A stretch of DNA of 64,000 bases from Heterobilharzia americana (GCA_944470555.2 OX104128.1:59899257-59963256), one strand, 5' to 3'; counted from the first letter of the stretch, positions 21,838 through 32,379 are shown. Notes: a model not told the origin generated them from the sequence alone. A program made the numbers and translations.

Positions 21838-21883
21838 GCACTGCTGAGGAGTCCCATACTAGGACGAAACAGCTGTCCAGTGC
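21838..21883 (+). ncRNA. hammerhead ribozyme, family B, intact
   Basis: Mirror image of 21635-21680 with the same perfect stems, CTGAGGA and GAAA cores and GTC cleavage triplet. In a transcript of the whole palindrome, the opposite arm could sequester it. Confidence 0.8.
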
Positions 21884-21939
21884 TCCCAGGTTTCCTTTGT
21901 TCCTCCAACTGATGTCAGTCTTCGATGAATAACAACTTG

Positions 21940-21951
21940 AAAGGTAGAATT
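21940..21951. repeat. target-site duplication, right copy
   Basis: AAAGGTAGAATT, identical to 21536-21547. Confidence 0.85.
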
Positions 21952-22275
21952 ACATTCTATCACAGTGCACATGTTTTACTCTTATATTACTGAAAAATCT
22001 TTGTTCATTGAATCAACACCCAACCCAACACATGTAATAGAAGTGACGCAACATCTATACCTGAGATATGGAAAATTTTACTACCACTACAAACAGATAA
22101 TGTGATGTGACAGAACTATCAAAATCTATTGTTGAAAGTGATGTGATTCCATTGATATGATTACGGGCGATGATAATTTATGCTGGAAACGTCATCAAGT
22201 AAATAATACGGTATCACGCTGTGTGTTATCAATCAAATCAATGAATATAATATGGAATTAAATTCTACCACAGTA
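21952..22275 (+). mobile_element. Penelope-like element 3' end
   Basis: Reads NTQPNTCNRSDATSIPEIWK and LLPLQTDN, the C-terminus of this PLE lineage, followed by a UTR similar to 21421-21535. This is a third C-terminal segment in the same direction within 1.7 kb, consistent with tandem PLE copies. Confidence 0.65.
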
Positions 22276-23040
22276 GATTGACCCGTCTGGTTCCCTACTA
22301 CTACTGATCTGCTCCTGCAGAGCTACTGAGTTGTGCCTGAAACAAATGCTTCTTTTGTAATCTTGTTATCACTTTTTATATTCTTGCAATAACTACTTTA
22401 TCTAACCCAAGTTATATATGTATGTATATGTATATGTATGCTTGGACAACAACTTTCAGATCCCACCCCTTGATAGTCAGTCAGTTTTCTTGATAAGTGG
22501 AAAAGGCGGTAATATAAGAGACGGCGTATTTGGAACGTCAACAAACATATACAAAATAAAATGGTTTGTATATATTAATAATGGACTTGGCTACTTCTAG
22601 ATCTTTGTAGATTTAAATATCCTATTGACTTTTCGTCCCTTCAACTAATCTGATATTCACATGTTGGTTCACGTGCTTCCTCCTGAAATGTCTTGGCAAA
22701 ACGATTGGTTGTAAAAGGCTTTAGAGATATACAGCCTTTTATTCAGATCATAGCAATCTTATTCCACACTTTAACATGTCCTCCTTGAAATAAAGATGGA
22801 TGACACAATGCTGTCTCTTCATTTTGAGTGATAAGTTTTTGCTGTATCTTGAAAAATTATTTTCCTCGTGATCTTCCGTTGAATATATGTTGTAACAAAG
22901 CCTGAAGTAACTGAATCGAAGCTAGAAGTTAAAGAAATGATTTACTGAAACTTTATCGAAAGGTATTTGATGAACCCTTTCTTTCCAGCTTCAGAAAAAT
23001 AGTCCGATAAGTATTTTGTCATTTTGACTATCTCAGGTGC
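22276..23040. other. no recognised gene
   Basis: A TATG-rich patch near 22415-22440. A 60-codon frame at 22418-22600 shows no known motif. Confidence 0.3.
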
Positions 23041-23225
23041 CCATATTTTAGCAGACTAGTATTTATGCTGGGTGATGATTGAAGGTGAAATGAAAATTTG
23101 GACTGCGACCTGATTCGAGCTAGTCACCACCAGGTTTTCGGCACGATGCTCTACCGACTCACCTGAAAGGTCCGGAGCATTCCACTTTCAATCATCACCC
23201 AGTATGAATACTAGTTTGCCAAACC
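23041..23225. mobile_element. tRNA-like unit with 40-bp terminal inverted repeats (family C)
   Basis: 23051-23090 and 23181-23220 are reverse complements at roughly nine positions in ten (core ACTAGTATT and GGGTGATGATTGAA). The interior on the minus strand has a tRNA-like A box (GAGTCGGTAGAGCATCG). It looks like a foldback unit built round a tRNA-derived segment. No hammerhead seen. Confidence 0.6.
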
Positions 23226-23386
23226 ACTGCTATCTCATATAATAAAAATGATAATCAATATGATGCTGCCCCTCCCTAACCCAGCCAGATTTGGATTGAG
23301 ATGAGAAGTTCTGACTACGCAGCCAGTGTGAGTACAATCAACCGAAAGTAACACGTCACGAATTCACATGGTAGTCGGGCAACAGT

Positions 23387-23531
23387 CTTGGTGATTGAAG
23401 TGAAATGAAAATATGTTCAACAGTAAGACCTCATAAGTGAGTTGGTAGAGCATAGGGCTGGAAACCCAATAGTGGCTGGTTCGAATCCGTACGACGTCCA
23501 AATGATCATTTTAACTTCAGTCATAACCAAG
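23387..23531 (+). mobile_element. tRNA-like unit with terminal inverted repeats (family C)
   Basis: CTTGGTGATTGAAGTGAAAT at the left pairs with ...ACTTCAGTCATAACCAAG at the right. Inside, 23433-23499 resembles a tRNA: A box GAGTTGGTAGAGCAT, B box GGTTCGAATCC. The putative acceptor arm does not pair well, so I do not call a tRNA gene. Confidence 0.6.
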
Positions 23532-24109
23532 TATGATAAGTGTTTGCAAAAACATCTCCCATAGCTTTAGATGTTGAATTCCAATGTTGTACGATCCTGA
23601 TTTTGCAGAAATGCTCACAGTTCATACCTTCATCTCTCACCATATTTTTCAATTCGAAACAAGCAAATAACTTTGAACTAATCTCACCTAGGCTTAGGTA
23701 AACACCTGAACAACTGTTATAATCATCAGCACCAATTGTATACATTCTATTTATGAATTCTTCCCGATCGGGCTTGCTGCATTTCTGGAGCTCATTATTG
23801 ATCTGCCTATTTTTCAGATTAGTCTTCTATAAGTCCCATAAAATTTGACCATACATTCCCTGAAGCGTCCATTGACTCATTTGAGCAGGTAGTGCTGTCA
23901 TACTCGTGTGGTTATTTTCTTCCAGTATCACTCCATAATACTGTATAAACGTTATCCTTCCAAAGAAGAGAGAGAAATCTAGCCATCAGTTAATTTTATA
24001 GCCATAGGTAACGACCAGCTGTTGATACGTTTTTGTCTAGCCTGTGGGTAGGCACGTTGTTGCAGGGAGGGGGGGGGGCTCGTACGGCAGTGTGAGTTTG
24101 GTGGTGGCC
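23532..24109. other. no gene seen
   Basis: No coding motif. A G-run lies at about 24067-24079. Confidence 0.35.
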
Positions 24110-24335
24110 ACGAGAATCTGGAAGGTCTCTGGTGTTGAGGTTTGTAAATCTCTGTCGTCGATTGGACCGAATTGATCAGCCACCAACTTTGCGCACAGAC
24201 TTCTGTGTGGAGGTCTCAACATTGCCAGTATTTTCAACCTGGACATTATAGATGAATAGTGGCTAAAAGTGGCATTTAAGACGTGCGTTTCTTTCTTTTG
24301 GGTCTGGATACCTGATTTTCAGTGACTTAGGCAGA
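24110..24335 (-). mobile_element. Smalpha-like SINE remnant (family A)
   Basis: Family leader on the plus side (GTCGATTGGACCGAATTGAT, at about 24155) followed by a worn hammerhead (minus strand AAAGAAACGCACG). The CTGANGA block is gone. Confidence 0.5.
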
Positions 24336-24359
24336 TGTTCAAACGTCAAAATCAAAGAC

Positions 24360-24545
24360 TGCACTACACTCGTTGTACGAATAGTGGCTATCGTAATTGA
24401 GTTGCCTAGTGAATGACGTCTTGGTCCCGGATTCGAGTCTTAGTGGGAACAAAACCACCCACTGAGAGGCAGCTACATCCAGCTGACGAGGCCCAAGTAG
24501 GACGAAACGCGCAAGATGGGTTCCACTGCTAACCACTACCCATCA
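24360..24545 (+). mobile_element. Smalpha-like SINE (family A), inverted relative to its neighbour
   Basis: B box GATTCGAGTC (24430), spacer CCCACTGAGAGGCAG, hammerhead and closing block TTCCACTGCTAACCACTACC. With 24110-24335 it makes an inverted pair. Confidence 0.7.
24476..24520 (+). ncRNA. hammerhead motif, family A, core intact but weakened
   Basis: CTGACGA and GAAA present. Stem II has one mismatch (GGCC against GGAC) and the cleavage triplet is altered (no GTC before GATGGG). Confidence 0.65.
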
Positions 24546-25295
24546 TTAATATATCAGCATTTTGGCTGAAATGTCTGTGTAAAATTTGTTCCATAAGACT
24601 ATAGACTTGCAAAGTTCTGTCCTAAAGTTTTCGTTCTTTGTTCAGTGGAAGGATCTTAATTTCTAAAGCACTATTTTAGATTTTTAGTTAAACTTATATT
24701 CTTCTTATTTAGCTTCTTAGAGTGGAGTGCTGGGCTTAGTTGTTCTTGTGCCGAAATCAATCAACTGAATTAATTTGATCTGTCCTATAGGTCTTTTTCA
24801 GTGAATTTACTTTAGTAACTTGTTTAAGTACCAAGGATTCTTGAATATCATGATGATTTATATCGTCGAAACTTTTCCTTCCTATAAAATCAGTAAGTAC
24901 TACCGTCGCCGACCGGAATAATACATATTGTCTACATTACCTACAAAATGCCTCACTGTTGTATCCACTTGTTATGCATTTAGCGGAAGAGTTGCATTAT
25001 TCCTTTCTACTTGTGCGTTATCGAGACCTGATGAAAATAGGATGCATTCATGTTTCGGTATACAGCCAGGGAAACTAGCCACCTTTCTTTTTAACTCCAA
25101 GTGACCGAAGACATAAAGCTGAAAGCCTGTTGTTAACTTGTTCTGCGGATAAAAACAGTTGATTTGCAGAATAATATTCTATACGTGGCTGCTTATGTTA
25201 TTTTCCTGATTCTAAGATAGATAATAATGATTTTCATCCACCAACATCCGAATCATGTTAGACTGAACCCTTGTTATGAGAAGTATATATTAATC
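24546..25295. other. no gene seen
   Basis: AT-rich, no supported motif. Confidence 0.35.
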
Positions 25296-25720
25296 TTGAA
25301 TGAAAAAGCTAAATATGATGCTAAACTGGTAGCATCCAAGACCAAAGGCAGTTCACTCTTTCCTGTTATGTGACTATGAGACATGTCCATTGAAAGTAAA
25401 ATGCATGAAGCGGTTACAAGGTTTTAATCATAGATGTTGTTGTAGCATTGCTAGTGTCTAGTGGAATTATCATGTGAACAACTTTGAAGTTAGGTAGAGG
25501 GTACTAGGCAAGACAGGCTGGCATGTCGGTCGATGGGGATATGATTCTTAGTCAACTGAGGTGGCTTGGGCATGTATTGAGCATACCTAGCCAACGCCTA
25601 CCTCAACGTCCTATGCTAAGGGAAGTTGGATTTAATTGGAAGAAGCTTCATTGCGGCCAGACTAAGACATGACACCGGTGAAATAAGTCTATAACTCTTG
25701 ATCTCAGCAATGTAAAAAGG
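25296..25720 (+). mobile_element. Second RTE lineage (SR3/Perere-3-like) 3' fragment
   Basis: Broken frames retain the C-terminal signature of that lineage: LVN.GGLGMY (from a LRWLGH block), then QRLPQ-type and GWKK-type pieces (GRSFIAARLRHDT). Many stops. Distinct from the SR2-like copies, whose C-terminus reads WRWIGHALRRP. Confidence 0.55.
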
Positions 25721-27055
25721 TGTAGACTATCCCCGAGATGACATGAATGACGGGAAAATGTGTCATAATGGTGGAGATGTATTCACTCTTTGATATCTTC
25801 TAAACCTTGAATGTTTTGACTAACCTTCACTTTTGGATTCCACCTCCTCCCATACATTTTTATTTACTTTGATATCAGTTTTCTTCTATCCATTCGTTCC
25901 TTGTATACTACTGTAAGATGTGCCAACTTGAAACAATGCACTTATATGAGAGATTCTACTCTGATTTTATCTATCTGTCTATCCGATGTCAAGAGTAAAA
26001 TCAAAATCAGAATTAATCTCACAAGTCAAATCAATTTACTGGTTGAAACCGCTTTGAAAATAGCCTTTTAAGTACTACCTTAGTCTAATCAATGTATACA
26101 TACTTGAATGCATAATAAGAATACATATCATCACAGTTTGACGTTTACACCATGACAGATAAAGTATTTGCATAGTGAATCTTTATAATTAGAAATGTAT
26201 TCAAATGCTTTCTGGCATGATGATAGTGGTCCGTCTGTTTAGATGTCTGTGTGTATGTGAGTGTGTGTGCGTAATGTATTACATCGTTCACTCTTCCATA
26301 GTACACTGAGTATACATATCTACCTGTTTCAGTTAATCTGCATAATTAATCGAAAAAGTTATTTACTACTGATTATCAATGTGTCAAGTCACATCACACT
26401 AAGATAACTGAATCACTTAATATGCATGTTATGCATTCAATTGTGAGTTAACTAATAATTAAAGTAAACATACCATCAGAAAATGAGAAAGATAGAGAGC
26501 TATACTTATTCTGCTAGAGTTCAACGTCTGTAGATAAAATTCATTAAATTAGGTAATGAAACAATCTGCACAACCTCATCTTTTTCTATCAATTATACAG
26601 GCTACTTCAGTCTGTGCAGTCGGTAGACGGCGAAAGTGTGAATATTACCACTGTTATTGTAGGAATGACAACAGTTGAAGAATCTGAGAGCATTAGATAG
26701 ATGTTTCCATCTGACTTTGAACACTTTACTGGTCGACACTCTTAAGTTTATGAAGGATAAGACTCTGGATGCTCAGATTTTACGGTGAGCAAATTGCCAT
26801 TCACTCACTCGGTAGGAATCCAATGGCTGACTCACTTTTCCCACATTTTCTCAGTTTCTAGTATAGCGTAACCATCGATGAATTCGATAGGAGAGTATGT
26901 GTCCTTACACCCAATTACACTGATCTCAGAGATCACTGCTCAGAAGTACCAAACTAACATGAAACAACCAACTATTCAGTACCCCTAGCCTGATTGATTC
27001 CAGACTGTGATTAAAGCTACCCTGAAACTAGTCACTTCCTCAAAAACAAATTACT
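25721..27055. other. no gene seen
   Basis: AT-rich, with a GT run near 26250-26270. No coding or repeat motif supported. Confidence 0.35.
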
Positions 27056-27074
27056 ATTTTGATGAAACCTGGGA

Positions 27075-27120
27075 GCACTGGACAGCTGTTTCGTCCTAGT
27101 ATGCGATTCCTCAGCAGTTC
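27075..27120 (-). ncRNA. hammerhead motif, family B, stem II damaged
   Basis: CTGAGGA, GAAA, the ACAGCTGT stem III and GTC are kept. The stem II 5' strand is ATCG instead of GTCC, and stem I has a mismatch. Confidence 0.7.
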
Positions 27121-27347
27121 CCACCCACGACCCCACACCGGCAGGGATCGAACCCACGACCTTCAGGTTCCGTGGCCAACACGTTAAAACTGAGCCGACG
27201 ACATTGGGTGGCGGTTGGGCTATATCGTGAGCTAAAAGAAGTTGGAAATATAGACCATTGGATTCTGACCCAGTGGCCCAATGGTAGCGCTAGCAGCGGA
27301 ACCTGAAGGTCGCGGGTTCAGTCCCTGGAGAAGTCGTGGGTGCGCAC

Positions 27348-27395
27348 TGCTGAGGAGTCCCATACTAGGACGAAGCGGCTGTCCAGTGCTCCCAG
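27348..27395 (+). ncRNA. hammerhead motif, family B, core mutated
   Basis: Stems I and II are intact, but the second core block is GAAG rather than GAAA and stem III is GCGGCTGT, so cleavage is unlikely. Confidence 0.7.
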
Positions 27396-27480
27396 GTTTC
27401 CTTTGTTCCTCCAACTGATGTCAGTCTACGATGAATGACAACTTGAAATATTTCCAAATCTCCACAACTCCCTCAAAATT

Positions 27481-28830
27481 CGACTACAAATAACTCATTT
27501 AAAAGTTTACTATTCAAAAGTAGTGAAGGCAAGATATGAAATCAAAGTACACCAGTGATTTCTCCTCTTCCTCGTCAAAAGTTTACTTCTATCAAAAATG
27601 TACGCTCCTAAACGCGAACGTTTGGCTCAAGTCTTTACATCGTTTTTTCCTCCTTGTTTCTTCAGTACATTTTCATCCAGTTTCATCAATATTTCACTCG
27701 CATTAACGAAATAAGTCATATCACTTATAAAGTGCATTAATAGGCGGCATGTTCAGTCAGGAAGTAACGGCGACGTTGGTGTAAGATTCTGTTGGCTACA
27801 CGTTTATGTTCCTGAAGTCAAAGTGAACTTAAGGTAACTGTTTGAATCCATTATGAGTCAGTCAAAACTTGGTTACTGATTGTCAAGATGTCACACTGTA
27901 ATCAAACTACTTGATATGCTAGTAAGGTAGGCAACCTATGGTAGCGTTCAAAGCTGGTCAGGAAATCGCTTCTTAAAAAGTGTAATGAGCTTCCTCAGAT
28001 AATGATTATTTTCAATTCGTAATTACTGTATCTGAAGGAAGTAACAGAATGTTTTTTTGAAGCATCTGAAGCAATCAGTCTTTACCATATAACTTACGAT
28101 ACCATACTATCTTATACATCCAGTGACATCGGGTGTTGTCAGTAATTAACACTTTTCGAAGATAAAGGTCTTGTAAGCATCTGAAAGAATATGCTGTGTT
28201 AGTCAGCTTTTCTGCCTAGCAATTTAAAACAATGTTACATATTCGACATGAACCAGTGTGTTCAGTGAGGCCTAATGAAGGTCGTTCAGAATGCATTTAC
28301 TCACTGGGACGAGGGTTGATATTAGTTGTTGAGTGATGAATGTGAGATACGGTTGGTCTTAGCGCGAAAACCCTGGTTAGGCACTAGCTGACGTCCTTAC
28401 TAAGGAGGCAAGAGCAGAAACCCAGGACTTTGAAGCCTTCTCTGCTAGTAGGAGTGCATGACCTGTTGTGTACATCATTTTCATGCATATGTATTTAACT
28501 GGAAGCCAGCCCACTGGTCGATGAATTCTAGCTAACCTGCAAACCAGAAAAGGTTTACAAAACCTCAACAGATCTAGATTAACTGTTGGTCGAGTAATTC
28601 AACCGACCTATTCAATATCAACAACGAAACGAAGTCAATCGTAGATAAGAATACTTGGCATCAGCAGAAGTTGTTGCAAATAATCAGTTTAGTAAAAATG
28701 ATGTTAAAACATTCAAAGAGATTCATATAAACCTCAAGAACAACTTAGAAGAGATAAAACAAGTAAATAAACCCGGTCCGTTCAGAGGAAAATAAGTCGT
28801 TATTTGCTTGGCAATGGTTGGCAGCGGGAT
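27481..28830. other. no gene seen
   Basis: AT-rich, without supported motif. Confidence 0.35.
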
Positions 28831-29285
28831 TGACGATGCGCGGTTCTTCTTATTCCAAACTGGTAAGCTGAATGTACCCGAACCCTAGTGAGTGATATTT
28901 GTCCCACTGACACTGGAACACAGCAGTGCTCACTCCAAACACCATAGCTTTGTCCTCCGACGGGTATTAGTCATTATTATTTGTCGATATCGATATTGCT
29001 TGGTTATTGATTATGCTACAACTTGCTCGATGGGCTAGCAGGGAAAATCATGACGCACGTTTCCTCCTACCTGCGACTCATCAGTTGGGTTTATCTTAGT
29101 GGGGAGGGGTGATGTTGTTCCCAGTGAGACTTGAACCTCATCACTCCAAAAGCAAAAGTGTTATCCACTAGGCCGCTGGGGCATGACAGCGGTGGGCATG
29201 AGGCTCGCATCTCATTCGTCTGATTATCCCCAAATAGGACAAAACGCGCTTTCTGGGTTCCATTGTTAGCTACAACCAAATCAAT
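28831..29285 (-). mobile_element. Smalpha-like SINE remnants (family A), several pieces
   Basis: 28840-28930 is a worn minus-strand copy. 29040-29160 is a minus-strand copy with intact CTGATGA and GAAA at about 29046-29090, and a tRNA-like head. 29205-29275 is a plus-strand 3' half (CCCCAAATAGGACAAAACGC, GTTCCATTGTTAGC). Confidence 0.6.
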
Positions 29286-30090
29286 CATAACAGTAAATAT
29301 ATCTACCCTCTGTCCTGAAAAATATTGACTTTGTCTACAATATTATCCAATGGACTCAATCACTGTTCTATTCATCAATAATATAACCATAATTATCATG
29401 GTAGAAAAGATAAAAACAACAAATAAATTAATAATCATTGTTATTTTTCTTATTTATTTACAAATATTACCTTATTTACTGATTTCGTCTCAGTCAACTT
29501 TTTCACTCACAACTCATGATAACCCATCATAATGATAAGCATCATCAGAATAAAAGAGGCCAATAAGTTTTGAATTGTATCTTTAATAAACTTAAAATCT
29601 GTTTTCTGTATGTAGGTGGATGGATGTATGTTGAAAAGTTTTTTTTTCTCATCAAATGACCAAACTTATATCAAAATTAGTTTATCTATATGGAAAGTTT
29701 TGAGAATTGTTACAATTTAGGTACGCGTATACGTTTGAGAGATAGATAGAGAGGAATAGAAAAAACTTCAAAAAAAAAAAGAAAAATCCAATTGTTTAAA
29801 ATGTTAAATTTGTAGAAAAGTGGCGGTTTTATTATATATTGAATATAATTGGAAAAATAGCCACTCCCATTCAGATAGATTGGCCATTATAACATGTATA
29901 CGCAAATCCGGGTGCATTGGAGCCGCCGCCCCCCTTTCACACACACACACACACGTAAACAAAACTCAATTTTATAGGTATTCAAGTGTTTTTCATTAAA
30001 AAGGTGTGTACAACGAAATAAAAGTAAATTTACTAAATTTTGGCATTTATGATTTAGAGAGTAGTAGACGTAGAGGCGTAGACATAGGTT
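29286..30090. other. no gene; AT-rich with short simple repeats
   Basis: A/T runs, a GATA patch near 29742 and (CA)n at 29938-29955. Confidence 0.35.

Positions 30091-30164
<74 letters not shown>
30091..30164. repeat. (TA)n microsatellite, left part
   Basis: About 36 TA units, ending where an RTE fragment begins. Confidence 0.95.
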
Positions 30165-30165
<1 letters not shown>

Positions 30166-30620
30166 CACCAACGTCAAGTCAGTCCTTCTGTATGGTTCAG
30201 AGACTTGGCGCGTTACGAAAGGGACTTCCAATAAACTACAAACATTCATCAACAACTGCTTACGCTGGCTTGTCTCTGAAGATCAGATGGATTGCCAGAG
30301 TAATAAGAATAAGCAACAAGGAGCTCTGGTAACGAACCAACCAGTAACCTATCACCCAACAAATATGCAGGAGGAAGTGGAGATGGATTGAGCATACACT
30401 GAGAAAGCCGACTGAGGACATCACGCGTCAGGCCCTCGAGTGGAATCCCCATGGGAAGCGACGAATTGGACGCTCGAGGGTGACATGGAGGAGGTCGTGT
30501 GAGGAGGAAATGAGAGCTTCTGGGCTGTCGTGCAGCCAGGTTCAAAAGATTTCAGAGAACAGAGTGGAGTGGAGACGTGCTAGTGAAGCCCTATGTTCCA
30601 TTAGGAACCCAAGGGACTAA

Positions 30621-30622
<2 letters not shown>
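30165..30622 (+). mobile_element. RTE-clade LINE copy 6, 3' fragment inserted in a (TA)n tract
   Basis: Begins AACACCAACGTCAAGTCAGT (the NTNVKSVLLYGSETWRVTK region) and ends at the family 3' end AGGAACCCAAGGGACTAATA. Some substitutions and one indel. (TA)n lies on both sides, so the target was a microsatellite and any TSD cannot be told apart from it. Confidence 0.85.

Positions 30623-30706
<84 letters not shown>
30623..30706. repeat. (TA)n microsatellite, right part
   Basis: About 40 TA units with one interruption near 30653. Confidence 0.95.
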
Positions 30707-30708
<2 letters not shown>

Positions 30709-31239
30709 TGAACATGAGTGTATTGGGAGAAAAAAAAACCCGAAAAACAATAGAGAACAAAACGCCAAAAAAGAATTCAAACATATTTGACACTTATTGC
30801 CTTTAAGATCTCTTTGTTGTTATTGTTGTCGGCGTGAAAACTACTCCTAAAATAATCGTCCTTAAATTATTTCGAATCACGATGAATGTTTAGTCACTGT
30901 GTCATGTTAAATAGTCACATTCAAGCACATTTATATCCACATATGTACCTACCCTATGAGAGTACTGTGAATGACAGCTACTATTGTTGTAAGTTGACTC
31001 ATTACAAGCTCGACATGACCATTTATTCATTCATTCATAAGACAAAGAAGAATACAAAGAATAGTAAAGATTGATTTCAAAAGTAAACGATCGGTTACGA
31101 TTAGATCACTAAACAGTTAGCCTTAAAAAAGCCACCATTACTCAATATAATTACATTGACTAAATATATGACTTCAATAGGCTAGAAAAATTCACACTTA
31201 CTAATGATCGTCTTCTTTTTATCTATCGACTTTGAAATG
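30707..31239. other. no gene seen
   Basis: AT-rich. A 62-codon frame at 30886-31074 without recognised motif. Confidence 0.3.
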
Positions 31240-31500
31240 AAACCAACTCAAAGGTGAAATAAGTGATGATAGGCGAAGGCAAGATTCGAACAAGTCACAT
31301 CCAAGGTACTCACCCAGTGATCTGTCAAGTAAACTAAGCAAACCAACTACAGAGTTCACGAATTCACATAGTTGTCGGTCAAAACCCTTGGAGGTTGAAG
31401 TAGAATTAACATGTGACCAACATCAGTATCATTTCAGTTTCAATTATTATCTAGTATCAACGAAATAAGTCTACCATACAACGACCGTCTCAAATAGTTA
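31240..31500. mobile_element. tRNA-like family C remnant
   Basis: GTGATGATAGGCGAAGGCAAG with TTCGAAC-type box, then ACGAATTCACATAGTTGTCGG and GAGGTTGAAGTAGAATTAAC, paralleling 23340-23410. Too worn to define ends. Confidence 0.45.
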
Positions 31501-31598
31501 AACTGGTAAACTATTTATGATAATATTCATCTTTTTAAATAAACTATATACTACTTATTCCTTAACATCATGTTCATTTCAAGGTCAAGTGTGAAAAT

Positions 31599-31610
31599 GA
31601 AATTCTTATC
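31599..31610. repeat. target-site duplication, left copy
   Basis: GAAATTCTTATC, repeated at 31743-31754. Confidence 0.85.
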
Positions 31611-31742
31611 TTTCAAGTTGTTATTCATCGAAGACTGACATCAGTTGGAGGAACAAAGGAAACCTGGGAGCACTGGACAGCTGTTTCGTCCTAGTATGGG
31701 ACTCCTCAGCAGTGCGCACCCACGACCCCACCAGCGGGGATC
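31611..31742 (-). mobile_element. Family B hammerhead SINE, 5'-truncated, recent
   Basis: On the minus strand it begins inside the B box (GATCCCCGCTGGTGGGG) and runs through an intact hammerhead to CAACTTGAAA. The perfect 12-bp TSD on both sides shows target-primed insertion and fixes the ends of this copy. Confidence 0.85.
31670..31715 (-). ncRNA. hammerhead ribozyme, family B, intact
   Basis: Identical in all stems and core residues to the copies at 21635-21680 and 21838-21883: GCACTG/CAGTGC stem I, GTCC/GGAC stem II, ACAGCTGT stem III, GTC cleavage triplet. Confidence 0.8.
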
Positions 31743-31754
31743 GAAATTCTTATC
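31743..31754. repeat. target-site duplication, right copy
   Basis: GAAATTCTTATC, identical to 31599-31610. Confidence 0.85.
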
Positions 31755-31849
31755 GTGAACATCTTAAGAGTATCTTCAACTTAATTTGAATCATTAACCT
31801 CTTGAACAGTTAGATAGGCTTGATAATAACGTTTTTCTTTCATCGACCC

Positions 31850-31990
31850 TTAGTGGATTTCAATAGAGACCGATATCAGTTAGTGAACTATTGAAAATAT
31901 TGGAGCATTAAATAGCTATTTCTTTCTAGTCTTGGACTCTTCAACAGTAATGTCAATTCGTGATGAAAACCAACTTGGAATCAATAAATC
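31850..31990 (-). mobile_element. Family B SINE remnant
   Basis: GGAGCATTAAATAGCTATTT and CTTGGACTCTTCAACAGT follow the family order on the minus strand. All stems are lost. Confidence 0.5.
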
Positions 31991-32379
31991 TCTATGAAAC
32001 TTCCAGATTGTGGATTTCAATACTTTAATACCAAAATATTTTATATTCATAAGAGGTTATCAAAGTTGTAAACCCATTGCTCCACTAAAATTTTACTCGG
32101 TAGTGAATGGAATAAATAATGAATCAAGTCTCTAGAACTACCTTTAACTTTGGATTACTTTAATTAGCACTGAAGATATTAGTCTGCCAACTACAGACTG
32201 TTCATTGCCCCCTACCTCACCTCCCAGTAAATATTCATCTATATCATTAGTTTCCTTTTTTCAACCTTAAGGTCTCCAGTGCCCTAAGATTGTCACCTTG
32301 GTTGCTGTTAGAGCTTCTCTTTACCTACTGGATTACCTATCTTCCAGTATACTGATTATAATCACTTAACTAACATCTA
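31991..32379. other. no gene seen
   Basis: No supported motif. Confidence 0.3.

Larger units (their letters stand above)
21548..21939. mobile_element. Family B hammerhead SINE as a near-perfect palindromic dimer
   Basis: Arms 21576-21751 and 21767-21942 are reverse complements over 176 bp (I saw one mismatch), around a 15-nt loop (21752-21766). The left (minus-strand) copy is complete, with an A box (TGGCTCAATGG), a B box (GGTTCGATCCC), hammerhead and a terminal segment reaching 21548. The right (plus-strand) copy lacks the start of the A box and the last 28 nt or so. A single 12-bp TSD surrounds the pair, so it entered as one unit, splitting a PLE 3' UTR. Confidence 0.85.
27056..27480. mobile_element. 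Family B SINE inverted pair
   Basis: Minus-strand copy 27060-27195 and plus-strand copy about 27262-27480 face each other across 70 bp that include GGGCTATATCGTGAGC, also seen at 34870 and 38855. The plus copy runs to the complete 3' end ...CCACAACTCCCTCAAAATTC. The minus copy is truncated after GGGAGCACTGG...AAACCT. Confidence 0.75.

Noticed and set aside
21606..21912. Two almost identical 100-codon frames on opposite strands
   Set aside because: They are mirror products of the SINE palindrome, not genes.
23433..23499. A tRNA gene
   Set aside because: A and B boxes are good, but the acceptor stem does not pair and the segment sits inside a repeated unit with inverted ends.
30006..30391. 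YIYIYI-containing frames
   Set aside because: They run through (TA)n and the RTE fragment, with no independent coding signal.
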